A stretch of DNA of 48,370 nt from an uncultured Victivallales bacterium (GTDB lineage Bacteria > Verrucomicrobiota > Lentisphaeria > Victivallales > UBA1829): contig CALXSJ010000023.1 in assembly GCA_944391115.1 (NCBI GenBank), positions 1-48,370 of the forward strand. Reading direction: 5' to 3'. This document shows, piece by piece, positions 1 through 7,532 of the stretch. Below the pieces are notes generated by a model. That model was given only the letters and a program-made list of their open reading frames with translations, had not been told where the DNA came from and did no database searches. Positions within the stretch are counted from its first letter, which is position 1. Every line of letters begins with the position of its first letter. The position numbers and the translations under genes were made by a program.

Positions 1-706
1 CCCCGCCCGGAGCGGTTCAATCCGCTCAGTGACGAGAACTTTTCGCTAAGAAAAGTTCGAGAGCTCCGGGCGTCTCCATCAAGACGGAAAAATGCGCATG
101 CTTTTTTCGTCTCGTTAATACTCATTAATCAATCACGAAAGCTCCGGGCATTTCCCCAGAGGTGATATACTGTACCGGCGGCTCTCGAAGCTTCGCTTCT
201 CGTCCTTTAGCGGGTGGAATCGCCGCCGGAAAGGGAGATTTCGCCTCCGGCGACCAGCTTGCGCAGCTGGACCGCGGCAGGACTGGAAGTCCTGCACGAT
301 CACAACAGTGACGAGAACTTTTCCGCTCGAAAAGTTCGAGAGCTCCGGGCGTCCCCATCAAGACGGAAGAATGCGCACGCTTTTTTCGTCTCTTTAATAT
401 TCATTAATCACGAGAGCTCCGGACATTTCCCCAGAGGTGATGCACTGTACCGGCGGCTCTCGAAGCTTCGCTTCTCGTCCTTTAGCGGGTGGAACCGCCG
501 CCGGAAAGGGAGATTTCGCCTCCGGCGACCAGCTTACGCAGCTGGACCGCGCAAGGGTCAACGACCCTTGACCTCGAGAAAAATGCAACGCATTTTTCCG
601 TTTTTCGGGCCGGACACTATCCGCCGGCGACCAGCTTACGCAGCCGGATCGCGCAAAGGTCAACGACCCTTGACCCCAAGAAAAATGCAACGCATTTTTC
701 CGTCTC
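1..706. repeat. Tandem hairpin-rich intergenic repeat array
   Basis: No gene is visible here. A unit of about 279 bp starting CAGTGACGAG at 27 is repeated from 306, with small indels in the second copy, followed by two partial copies of a GAAAAATGC/CAAGGGTC hairpin block at about 550-600 and 650-700. Stems seen include GAACTTTT/AAAAGTTC (from about 36 and 316, with different loops), GAAGC-TTC-GCTTC (187-199), GCAGGACT-GGA-AGTCCTGC (277-295), CAAGGGTC-AAC-GACCCTTG (552-570) and GAAAAATGC-AAC-GCATTTTTC (578-598). The block CCTCCGGCGACCAGCTTGCG and its hairpin recur at 11.1, 29.1, 29.3, 39.9 and 48.1 kb. Open frames inside are repeat artefacts. Confidence 0.85.
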
Positions 707-1048
707 TTAATGAGTCCCGTTTTCCGGAACGTAGATGATCTCTCCCGTTTCCAGCCGGTAGGCAATTCCGACCCGCTCGCCTTTCCCCGAACCGGTCGTC
801 TTCTCCGATTTGAAACGCGAAACCTTGTTATCCTTTTTGATGATGATCTCCATATCCGGCTTCCCCGCATTCTTGACATAAGTGACATCCTGCGAAGTCA
901 GAAATTCAGTCATACGGCTCTGGATGACGAAAGCCACCATCAGCGCAACGGCAAACACCATTGCCGCATCGAAAAGATTGATGAGTCCGCTCAGCGGATC
1001 GCAGTCCTCCTCCCCGTCGAACGGTTTATAACGCGGCGTTCTCCCCAT
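707..1048 (-). CDS. DUF2149 membrane protein (HmuV-like)
   Basis: This 113-residue protein has one predicted membrane helix at about residues 22-43 (FDAAMVFAVALMVAFVIQ) and a short soluble tail. The pattern NPLSGLINLFDAAMVFAVALM-like is that of DUF2149 proteins, which accompany MotA/TolQ/ExbB channels much as ExbD accompanies ExbB. It overlaps the 3' end of the channel gene by 23 bp, so the two are co-translated. In Porphyromonas and Bacteroides haem loci the protein in this position is HmuV. The role in energising an outer-membrane or metal-related process is inferred from that partnership; no substrate can be read from the sequence. Confidence 0.8.
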   Translation of the reverse strand: MGRTPRYKPFDGEEDCDPLSGLINLFDAAMVFAVALMVAFVIQSRMTEFLTSQDVTYVKNAGKPDMEIIIKKDNKVSRFKSEKTTGSGKGERVGIAYRLETGEIIYVPENGTH

Positions 1049-1634
1049 GGGACGTCTCCTTTCTCAGATGAATGTCGAGCGCATAGCGGAGTCCGGCAAT
1101 CTCATCGGCAAACCAGTGTTTTTTCACCGAGTAAAGGAGAAGTCCCACCCCCGCGACGAAAATTCCAACAACCGTCGTGCCAAATGCGATCTGCATATTG
1201 TACGCCATCGAAGAAACGTCGCCGGACGCCAGTCCCGCCAGCGCAGGCCCCATCGGAATCAACGTTCCCATCAGTCCGAGCATCGGACCGATCTTCATCA
1301 TGAACTTTGCACGTTCCAGTTCATGCTCATAACTTTGTGAAAAATCGAAGATCAGCTTTTCACAGTGAATTTCATCCCAGTTCATTTCCGCGAGCGCCCC
1401 CAGATGCCGCGCGAAAATCCCCTGCCCCAGAATCGAGGGGTCAATCCGCTGATCGCGCCGCAGCAATTCCATGATCGCCTCGCGCCGTTTCCTGTGCCGA
1501 AGGAGCGTCAGCCAGGTCGAGCAGAATCCCCCCAGCTCAATCAGCGCAAAGATCATCGCTGCAAGCAGCAGAACAATGTCGGGAAGCATGAAACTGCCCG
1601 ACACCCAGTTCAGAATTTCCGTTACGTAACGCAT
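1026..1634 (-). CDS. MotA/TolQ/ExbB proton channel family protein (HmuU-like)
   Basis: The 202-residue product has the family's three-helix layout: a helix near residues 13-37, a long cytoplasmic loop, and two further helices at about 112-135 and 150-171. The second helix carries the family signature GPMLGLMGTLIPMGPAL and the third IAFGTTVVGIFVAGVG. Such proteins form pentameric inner-membrane channels that couple proton flow to work done by a partner, here most likely the DUF2149 protein downstream. An AGAGG ribosome site precedes the start. The gene begins 9 bp after the seven-helix membrane gene, so all three form one operon. The subfamily resembles HmuU rather than classical ExbB or MotA, given the neighbours. 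Confidence 0.88.
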   Translation of the reverse strand: MRYVTEILNWVSGSFMLPDIVLLLAAMIFALIELGGFCSTWLTLLRHRKRREAIMELLRRDQRIDPSILGQGIFARHLGALAEMNWDEIHCEKLIFDFSQSYEHELERAKFMMKIGPMLGLMGTLIPMGPALAGLASGDVSSMAYNMQIAFGTTVVGIFVAGVGLLLYSVKKHWFADEIAGLRYALDIHLRKETSHGENAAL

Positions 1635-1643
1635 TGCCTCTTC

Positions 1644-2360
1644 TCATCCTCTTTCTTTTTTATGAAACTTTTTTTCCTTGTATTTACGATAAAAATGAAT
1701 CGCGGCCCCCGAAAGAAAAATGCATCCCGCAAGAATCATGAGAATGCAGATATCCCGGAGCGGATCCCATTGCGCATCGAGTCCGGCCTGCGAGGAAAAA
1801 CGTCCCTCCGCCGCCGCAGGCAGAAATACGGCAAGAAGTACAAGAATCCATGTCGCATTCAGCGCCGCTCCGGTCTGCGCCAGAACCCCGCGCCCGGTAA
1901 GAAACGGCAGAAGTTCGCATGCCAAAGCGCCTGCCGCGGCAAAACACAGCGCCGTTCCCCACATAATCACATCAAAATCACAGCGGATCAGGGTGTTGAA
2001 CGCAATGGCCTCTGCATACATCGCGCCCGCCGGCAGCAGGACGGAAGGCAGAAGCGCGGCGTATTTCCAGAAACGATTCGGCCGCCCCAGTTCGCGGTTC
2101 TTCAGAAGCGAAAATCCCAGCAGCAGAGCCAGAAGCTCCTGAATGACAATCAGCGCGCAGAAATCCCGCAGGTGCGCAGGATCCGCAAGAAAGGCTCCGA
2201 TCGACTGAAAGCTCGACGAGGCCAGACGCTCCCGGAAAAAGAAGACCGGAAGAACCGACAGAATCAGAATTCCCCATCGGTAAATGCGCGGCACAAGCGT
2301 CAGCTTCAGCATGCTCTGCAGCCATGCGGCAAACAGGATCATTAAAATAAAATATTCCAA
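1644..2360 (-). CDS. Seven-helix membrane protein (HmuT-like position)
   Basis: This 238-residue hydrophobic protein has about seven membrane helices (approximately residues 1-23, 28-43, 66-85, 100-121, 130-152, 168-184 and 205-226) and a basic C-terminal tail. The start appears to be TTG at 2360, because a GGAG motif lies seven bases upstream; the next in-frame ATG is at 2342. It is first in an operon with the MotA/TolQ/ExbB and DUF2149 genes. In Bacteroidota hmu operons a membrane protein, HmuT, holds this place, between the CobN-like HmuS and HmuU. I could not match it by sequence to HmuT, and no hmuS is present here, so the assignment rests on context. Confidence 0.7.
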   Translation of the reverse strand: MEYFILMILFAAWLQSMLKLTLVPRIYRWGILILSVLPVFFFRERLASSSFQSIGAFLADPAHLRDFCALIVIQELLALLLGFSLLKNRELGRPNRFWKYAALLPSVLLPAGAMYAEAIAFNTLIRCDFDVIMWGTALCFAAAGALACELLPFLTGRGVLAQTGAALNATWILVLLAVFLPAAAEGRFSSQAGLDAQWDPLRDICILMILAGCIFLSGAAIHFYRKYKEKKFHKKERG

Positions 2361-2378
2361 ATTCCATCTCCGATAAAA

Positions 2379-2394
2379 ATTAGTTTAAACTAAT
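2379..2394. promoter_or_regulatory. Perfect 16-bp palindrome upstream of the HmuTUV-like operon
   Basis: ATTAGTTTAAACTAAT is a perfect inverted repeat lying 19 bp before the TTG start of the seven-helix membrane gene. The ATTAG-N6-CTAAT shape resembles operators of DtxR-family metal regulators (MntR/SirR/IdeR type). The regulator is not in the window, so this is a candidate operator only. Confidence 0.5.
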
Positions 2395-2515
2395 AACAAT
2401 CGGTAAAAAAAATTGCAGTTTCACCGAATTGAAGGAGCCGCATTCCCGTTCCTCCAAAATAAAGCAGTTCCCGGCCATGCCTCATTCCGGAAGACGGCAT
2501 AAATATATCTTGGAG

Positions 2516-2553
2516 ATTAGAAAAAGCAAGCAAAATAATTAGAAAAAGCTAAT
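2516..2553. promoter_or_regulatory. Repeated ATTAGAAAAAGC sites, second with CTAAT partner
   Basis: ATTAGAAAAAGC occurs at 2516-2527 and again at 2538-2549, exactly 22 bp (about two helical turns) apart. The second copy continues to give ATTAGAAAAAGCTAAT (2538-2553), the same ATTAG-N6-CTAAT arrangement as the palindrome at 2379-2394. These look like further operator sites for the operon that reads leftward from 2360. Confidence 0.4.
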
Positions 2554-2651
2554 TTTATTGAAAATTTAAAACGCATTTCCGCCGCACTGCCCTGTCCGGC
2601 GGCAAGAAGAGATGGTGATTTTCGGGAATCTGGAAAACAGTTTAAAAAAAA

Positions 2652-2726
2652 TGGAGCCAGCTGATGGATTCGAACCTCCGACCGACGGTTTACAAAACCG
2701 TTGCTCTACCACTGAGCTAAGCTGGC
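2652..2726 (-). tRNA. tRNA-Thr (UGU)
   Basis: On the minus strand the sequence folds as a complete 75-nt tRNA with encoded CCA. The acceptor arms GCCAGCT and AGCTGGC pair over seven bases. The D-arm has AGCTCAGTGGTAGAGC and the T-arm GGAGGTTCGAATCC. The anticodon loop TTTGTAA sits on the stem ACGGT/ACCGT, giving anticodon UGU for threonine. A candidate promoter, TTGCTT-N16-CATATT, lies at 2741-2768 on the same strand. Confidence 0.97.
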
Positions 2727-2740
2727 TGAAAAGATTTTTT

Positions 2741-2768
2741 AATATGGCACTTTTTTTGAAAAAAGCAA
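2741..2768 (-). promoter_or_regulatory. Promoter for tRNA-Thr
   Basis: Read on the minus strand, TTGCTT (2763-2768) and CATATT (2741-2746) are 16 bp apart, about 15 bp before the tRNA 5' end. tRNA-Cys has the same -35 and spacer. Confidence 0.4.
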
Positions 2769-2912
2769 ATTCATTTCAGAAAAAATAAATTTTTTCTACC
2801 GGAAAACTTTCCGGAATTCCGCATCATGAAAAGAAAAGCGCAGTATGCCGGAAATAAACGGGAGGCCGGAGACCGGCAAGCAGCCCCCGGCCGCCCGCAG
2901 CGCGGATCGGAG

Positions 2913-3650
2913 TTACTCCGCTTTTCTTCCGTAAGTGTTCAGGCAGGAAATCATCTCCTGAACCGCATGCTTGAGCCCGGTGAACAGCGCACGGCAGATG
3001 ATGCTGTAACCGATATTCAGCTCGTGAAGATGCGGGACCTGCAGCATCATCTGGATGTTCTCATAGTCAATTCCGTGGCCGGCGTTGACCGTCAAACCGA
3101 GACTGTGGGCAAACTCCGCCCCTTTGACAAGACGCTCCAGCTCCTTCTTCTGCGCCGCGCCAACCGCGTTGGCAAATGCTCCCGTGTGAAGCTCGATGCA
3201 GTCCGCGCCGGACGCTTTCGCCGCTTCGATCTGCGATTCAACCGGATCAATGAAAATGCTGACTGTGATTCCCGCATTCTTCAGCGTCGAAACAGCCTCC
3301 GTGAGTCTCGGAAGCGATCCCGCCGCATCCAGTCCTCCTTCTGTGGTAAGCTCTCTGCGCTTCTCGGGAACAAGGCAGCAGTTCGCGGGACGGAGACGGG
3401 AGGCGATTCCAACCATCTCGTCCGTGACAGCCATCTCCATATTCAGGCGCCTGACCGTGCGGACCAGACTTTCCATGTCCGCGTCCTGAATATGGCGCCG
3501 GTCCTCGCGCAAATGCGCCGTGATGCCGTCCGCTCCCGCCTGCTCACAGACTTTCGCGGCATATTCCGGACTGGGGAACTTTCCGAGCCGGGCCTGTCTC
3601 AGGGTTGCGACGTGATCGATATTGACGCCGAGTTTCAATGTTCTTTTCAT
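2913..3650 (-). CDS. pdxJ: Pyridoxine 5'-phosphate synthase
   Basis: PdxJ joins 1-deoxy-D-xylulose 5-phosphate with 3-amino-2-oxopropyl phosphate to form pyridoxine 5'-phosphate, the last ring-closing step of DXP-dependent vitamin B6 synthesis in the cytoplasm. The 245-residue protein has the family length. The N-terminus reads LGVNIDHVATLRQAR, followed by GITAHLREDRRHIQD, and VNAGHGIDYEN near residue 205, all hallmark PdxJ segments that line the TIM-barrel active site. The gene starts 7 bp after the unknown gene at 3658-4488 and is last in the riboflavin operon, so B6 and B2 synthesis appear co-transcribed. Assignment is near certain. Confidence 0.97.
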   Translation of the reverse strand: MKRTLKLGVNIDHVATLRQARLGKFPSPEYAAKVCEQAGADGITAHLREDRRHIQDADMESLVRTVRRLNMEMAVTDEMVGIASRLRPANCCLVPEKRRELTTEGGLDAAGSLPRLTEAVSTLKNAGITVSIFIDPVESQIEAAKASGADCIELHTGAFANAVGAAQKKELERLVKGAEFAHSLGLTVNAGHGIDYENIQMMLQVPHLHELNIGYSIICRALFTGLKHAVQEMISCLNTYGRKAE

Positions 3651-3657
3651 TTCTGCA

Positions 3658-4488
3658 TCACTCCTGTTTGTGTTTCAGTTCTTCCGCCAGGCGGGAATAG
3701 GATTCCGCTTCCGGCGCGGAGAGCCGGTGTTCCAGTGAAAACGGACAGACAAAATAGGGTCCGTAAAACGCATTCAGCGCAAAATATTTGAGCCACGGCA
3801 CAAGATGCTGCCGCAGCAGGCGGTTTCCGCAGTCCGCATCGTAGCAGAATGTGACCGCGCAAGTCTCAAAACGCAGATTTCCGGCAATCTCCCGGGGATC
3901 GAAATTCTTCCTGAGTTCGTGCGGATGAATCTCCAGATGCGCCTTGACCGCGGGATTCATCGATTCCCGGAGAAACGAAGAGAACTCGAGCGCGGAACAT
4001 CCACCCGAAACCGGAAGGCGGAACGGCAGGAGCAGCGTCTGGCCGTTTTCCCGCAGAACGGGATACAGCTTATGCAGAATTCCCCGGAGAATCTCCCGCT
4101 GTTCCGGATCGGCGATGACCGCGCCCGCCGGAAGATCAAGCGTCACAATCCGGAAACCGTGTTTGACGGCAATGGATTTCAGAAGCCTGGCCGACTCCTC
4201 CACGAATCCGGCGCGGATCTTCTCCGGCGCGGCGGCAATGCCCCAGGAAAGCGAACGATCCGTCAGGCTGCCGGCGTGAATCACCCGGAAACGCTTTTTC
4301 AGCTCCGTCTGCCGATGCTCCGGCAGGGCGTCGAAAAGCTCATGCTGGATTTCCAGCGCCTCGAAATTCCGGCATTCCGCCGTTTCCGGAAGACGCGGCT
4401 CCGGCAGATTCGTTTTCGCGGCGGCGAAACCGAAAAGCGCCTTCGAATAGCAGGCGCGCATGTCGATGATGTTTTTAAGTTCGCTCAT
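3658..4488 (-). CDS. Unknown protein, possible xylose-isomerase-like TIM barrel
   Basis: I do not recognise this 276-residue soluble protein with confidence. It has no signal peptide or membrane helix. Regularly spaced strand-like segments (FRVIHAGSL, FRIVTLDLPAG, TLLLPFRLP, KAHLEIHPHEL) are reminiscent of sugar-phosphate isomerase/epimerase TIM barrels, including a possible metal-binding pair in HLEIHPHE, but the usual full set of acidic ligands is not obvious. Its ATG overlaps the ribE stop (ATGA), and pdxJ follows after 7 bp, so it is translationally coupled inside the vitamin operon. A role in cofactor or sugar-phosphate metabolism is suggested by position only. Confidence 0.6.
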   Translation of the reverse strand: MSELKNIIDMRACYSKALFGFAAAKTNLPEPRLPETAECRNFEALEIQHELFDALPEHRQTELKKRFRVIHAGSLTDRSLSWGIAAAPEKIRAGFVEESARLLKSIAVKHGFRIVTLDLPAGAVIADPEQREILRGILHKLYPVLRENGQTLLLPFRLPVSGGCSALEFSSFLRESMNPAVKAHLEIHPHELRKNFDPREIAGNLRFETCAVTFCYDADCGNRLLRQHLVPWLKYFALNAFYGPYFVCPFSLEHRLSAPEAESYSRLAEELKHKQE

Positions 4489-5141
4489 GATTCCAGAAAG
4501 CCCGCTTCACGGAGAAGGTTCATCGTGACGCTGCTTTTTTGCGAAGGGTTCATTCTCCGCAGCATGTTCAGAACATACTTGCCGAGCATGTCGGTTTCCA
4601 GGTTCAGAACGTCACCCTTCGCGCATGCCGCAAGATTCGTTTCGCGCCAGGTTGTCGGGATGATGCAGACGGAGAACCAGTCCTCGCCCAGCGCGGCGAC
4701 TGTCAGGGAGATTCCGTCGATCGCAATGCTCCCTTTGGGCACCATCTGTTCGCGGATTGCAGGAGAAACCGCGACCTTGAGCTCCGTGTCGTCACCGTTT
4801 TTCCCGAGAGAAAGCACCGTTCCGGTTCCATCGACATGCCCGCTTACGATATGTCCGCCGAGACGGTCTCCGACGGCAAGCGCGCGTTCCAGATTCACGA
4901 CGCCGCCCGGCTTGAGGCTTCCCAGATTCGTGCGTCGGAAACTCTCCTCCATCACATGGAATTCCAGGAGATTGCCCCCGAGATCCCGTTCCAGCGTCAG
5001 GCAGACGCCGTTGACAGCGATGCTCTCGCCCATCCGCAGGTCCGGAAACGTGCGCGCCGTCCGGACTCTGAGCTTGCCCGCCTTTCCGGAAAGTGTTCTG
5101 GAGTGGTAAACTCCCGTCGATTGAATCAATCCGGTAAACAT
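4485..5141 (-). CDS. ribE: Riboflavin synthase, alpha chain
   Basis: Riboflavin synthase dismutates two 6,7-dimethyl-8-ribityllumazine molecules to riboflavin and 5-amino-6-ribitylamino-uracil. The ATG at 5141 is chosen because it gives the family N-terminus MFTGLIQSTG and has AGGAG about nine bases upstream; upstream in-frame starts would run into ribD. The 218-residue protein shows the two lumazine-binding barrels, with MGESIAVNGVCLTLE in the first and DRLGGHIVSGHVDGTG plus GSIAIDGISLTVA in the second. The TGA overlaps the next start. Its substrate supplier ribH and the precursor genes ribBA and ribD lie upstream in the same operon. The symbol ribC is used for the same enzyme in some species. 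Confidence 0.96.
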   Translation of the reverse strand: MFTGLIQSTGVYHSRTLSGKAGKLRVRTARTFPDLRMGESIAVNGVCLTLERDLGGNLLEFHVMEESFRRTNLGSLKPGGVVNLERALAVGDRLGGHIVSGHVDGTGTVLSLGKNGDDTELKVAVSPAIREQMVPKGSIAIDGISLTVAALGEDWFSVCIIPTTWRETNLAACAKGDVLNLETDMLGKYVLNMLRRMNPSQKSSVTMNLLREAGFLES

Positions 5142-5145
5142 CGTT

Positions 5146-6171
5146 TCAAATCTCCTGTTTCTTCGGATAACCGCTGAAGACAAAATCCCTTCCGAGTCTG
5201 CGAACGGCAGCATGCTCCAATGCCAGGGCTTCGGATATGGAGGCGGGATTTTCTCCTCCGACAGACGGGCGGCTGCCGCGCCCGCCGAGAATTTTCGGCG
5301 CGATGTGAAACTCAACCTTGTCCACCGCATCCGCACGAAGCGCCGAAGCGGCAAGCTCCCCGCCGCCCTCAATCAGAAGTGAAGTCACATTTTCAGCGCC
5401 GAGCCGGGCGAGAAACTGATCCCAGGCTCCGGGCGTGTCGAGAGAAACGAACTCCCAGCCTTCCGGGGCATCCCGGAAAGAGTCAATATGGTGCGTGACA
5501 ATGATCCTGCGCGGCGTTTTGAGTACATTCCCATCCGCATCACGCACGGTGAAGCGCGGCGCGTCGATGCGGTATGTCTCCGCTCCCGCCATGACGGCGT
5601 CGGCCCAGCGGCGGAGCATCTGCACATGGCGGCGCGCCGGTTCTCCGGTGATCCATTGCGAAGACCCGTTCTGCGCGGCGATCTTCCCGTCCAGGGTTTC
5701 CGCAAGTTTCAGCAGCACAAAGGGCCTGCGCGTCGTAATCCATTTGAAAAAGGCCTCGTTCAGAAGGAGACACTCCGCCTCGCAGACGGGACCCGCCGTT
5801 TCGACGCCGTGTCCGCGCAGAATGGCGATTCCGCGCCCCGTGTGTTTCGGATTCGGATCGGTGCAGCCGATCACGACCCGGGAAATGCCCGAAGCAAGAA
5901 TCGCTTCCGTGCAGGGCGGAGTCCGTCCCGTCGTGGAACAGGGTTCCAGCGTAACGTAAAGCGTCGCGCCCCGGAGTTTTTTCCTGCCCGCATCGCGGAT
6001 GGCATTGACCTCGGCATGCCCTTCTCCGGCACGCACATGCCATCCCTGCCCCAGCAGACGGCCGTTCCTCACGGTGACGGCGCCGACCATGGGATTCGGA
6101 CTTGTCGTGCCGAGTCCCCGTTTCGCCAGACGAATCGCCAGGCGCATCCATTTGACATCGTCCGGCATCAT
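5146..6171 (-). CDS. ribD: Bifunctional pyrimidine deaminase/reductase
   Basis: RibD deaminates 2,5-diamino-6-ribosylamino-pyrimidinone phosphate and then reduces the ribosyl chain, two consecutive steps of riboflavin synthesis. Start at 6171 gives MMPDDVKWMRLAIRLA; it overlaps the preceding stop (ATGA) and has GAGG four bases upstream and AGGAGG farther up. The deaminase domain (about residues 1-145) has the zinc and catalytic motifs HAEVNAI and PCSTTGRTPPC; the reductase domain (about 150-341) has KLAETLDGKIA, GSSQWITG and LLIEGGGELA. Length (341) is normal for the fusion. It stops four bases before the ribE start. Confidence 0.96.
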   Translation of the reverse strand: MMPDDVKWMRLAIRLAKRGLGTTSPNPMVGAVTVRNGRLLGQGWHVRAGEGHAEVNAIRDAGRKKLRGATLYVTLEPCSTTGRTPPCTEAILASGISRVVIGCTDPNPKHTGRGIAILRGHGVETAGPVCEAECLLLNEAFFKWITTRRPFVLLKLAETLDGKIAAQNGSSQWITGEPARRHVQMLRRWADAVMAGAETYRIDAPRFTVRDADGNVLKTPRRIIVTHHIDSFRDAPEGWEFVSLDTPGAWDQFLARLGAENVTSLLIEGGGELAASALRADAVDKVEFHIAPKILGGRGSRPSVGGENPASISEALALEHAAVRRLGRDFVFSGYPKKQEI

Positions 6172-7454
6172 TTCCTCGTCTGCCTCCTGCTCGGTTCGAG
6201 CGTGTAAAGTCCGTAGGTCAACGTCCACGCGTCATCCCTTTTCATTTTCTGGAATTCAAACTTCGCGCCCCATGTATCGGAAAAGACGACCGAGGACTCC
6301 CTGTCGTTGTAGCCGATAATCAGACGCATGTGTCCGGGAACGCACCAGATGAGCGGAATCCCCTTGTCGATGAAATCGTGGACATATTTGCTGAACTTTT
6401 TATAAGCGCTTTTGTCGTCCATCCGGGTCTTTCTGTAAATTTCCTCTTTCAGCTGTCTCATGGTCTCATCGACAATCAGCATGTTGTTGCGTTCGACAAT
6501 TTTCAGTTTCGGCGCCTTGTTCTTTCTGGCGACGCTGTTGTATCTGTCGATGAAGCGCCGGAAATCGCGGACGTCCCGAATAAAAGTGTAATGCTCCTCC
6601 AGACGGCAGCCGAAACGGTTGGAAATACGCTTCAGGGAGTTGTACATCTCATTGACGTCGGTTCCGAAATTCCGGGTTCCCGCGATCTGGGCGATCGTAT
6701 GCTGCGTCACATCGTCCGCGCCGTAATATTTCATGACGCGCTCGACCACGGCGGGCACGCAGTAGCCCTTGGCCCCCTGATCGACCATCGGAATGCCGTC
6801 AATATAAACGTCGCCATCGGCGTTTCTTTTGACATTTGCAGGCAGTTCCGCAGCGCTTTTCGCGGCTTTGGCGACGACGGCATCCTCCACGTCTCCGTTC
6901 TGTTTTTTCTCCAGGGATGCAAGAATATATTCGGCCAAAAAGCTCCCCCGGTTATTGGAACTCCAGCGCAGCTGGCAGACAACGCGCGGCGTGTTCCAGG
7001 AACGCATCATGACCGTCGCCTTCGAGCCGAGCCGTTTGCGGCTGTCCTGGGGCTCCACGCCGAATTTCTCCGAGAGTTTCCCGGAAAGTGTCTCGATTTT
7101 CGCGTCAAAAGTATCCTCGTCGGTAATCGGATCGGAGTCTCCCCGGTTGTAGACGGCGACATAAATGCGGGAAAGCCGGCCGTCCCTGAAGCGGACAATC
7201 GCTTCAGGAATCACTTCGGAAAAAAACGTCACATCCTTGCGCTTCAGAGCCTGATAGCGGGCGGAATCGCGTCTGGAGGAAAGCCACTGAAAGGAGGAAC
7301 CCGCTTTCAGCACGGAGTTGTTCCGGAGATTCGCAGGGGTCAGCTTTTCAAAAATTGCACCGTCCCCGTCAAAGACGTCCGCCAGATCATACGGCGCGGC
7401 ATCCGTCGCGAAAAGCGCGAGGGAAAAAGCCAATGCAGCTGTAAAACGCACCAT
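6168..7454 (-). CDS. Exported C39-like cysteine peptidase
   Basis: The 428-residue product starts with a signal peptide (MVRFTAALAFSLALFATDAA); AGGAGG lies eight bases before this ATG. The N-terminal 190 residues are not recognised. The C-terminal half is papain-like of the C39 type: DQGAKGYCVPAVVERVMKYYG gives an oxyanion glutamine and nucleophile Cys232, GHMRLIIGYND gives His375, and SDTWG supplies Asp393. Such domains cleave peptides or act in processing outside the cytoplasm; the substrate is unknown. It sits between ftsY and ribD and overlaps ribD by four bases, an odd partner for riboflavin genes. A catalytically active enzyme is likely since the triad is intact. Confidence 0.75.
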   Translation of the reverse strand: MVRFTAALAFSLALFATDAAPYDLADVFDGDGAIFEKLTPANLRNNSVLKAGSSFQWLSSRRDSARYQALKRKDVTFFSEVIPEAIVRFRDGRLSRIYVAVYNRGDSDPITDEDTFDAKIETLSGKLSEKFGVEPQDSRKRLGSKATVMMRSWNTPRVVCQLRWSSNNRGSFLAEYILASLEKKQNGDVEDAVVAKAAKSAAELPANVKRNADGDVYIDGIPMVDQGAKGYCVPAVVERVMKYYGADDVTQHTIAQIAGTRNFGTDVNEMYNSLKRISNRFGCRLEEHYTFIRDVRDFRRFIDRYNSVARKNKAPKLKIVERNNMLIVDETMRQLKEEIYRKTRMDDKSAYKKFSKYVHDFIDKGIPLIWCVPGHMRLIIGYNDRESSVVFSDTWGAKFEFQKMKRDDAWTLTYGLYTLEPSRRQTRK

Positions 7455-7532
7455 TCTTCCGCCTCCTGTTCTTTGCCGCGGAGATGTTCCGGCGGCATGT
7501 TGTTCCAAGCTGTCGCTCCGGCATTTTCACCG

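Noticed and set aside
214-738. Open frames with repeated SWSPEAKSPFPA/ATSLRSW-type peptides
   Set aside because: These translate the tandem nucleotide repeats in several frames at once; the signal is in DNA or RNA structure, not protein.
4485-5372. Longer ribE start at 5372
   Set aside because: It extends into ribD; the MFTGLI start with AGGAG upstream at 5141 fits the family.
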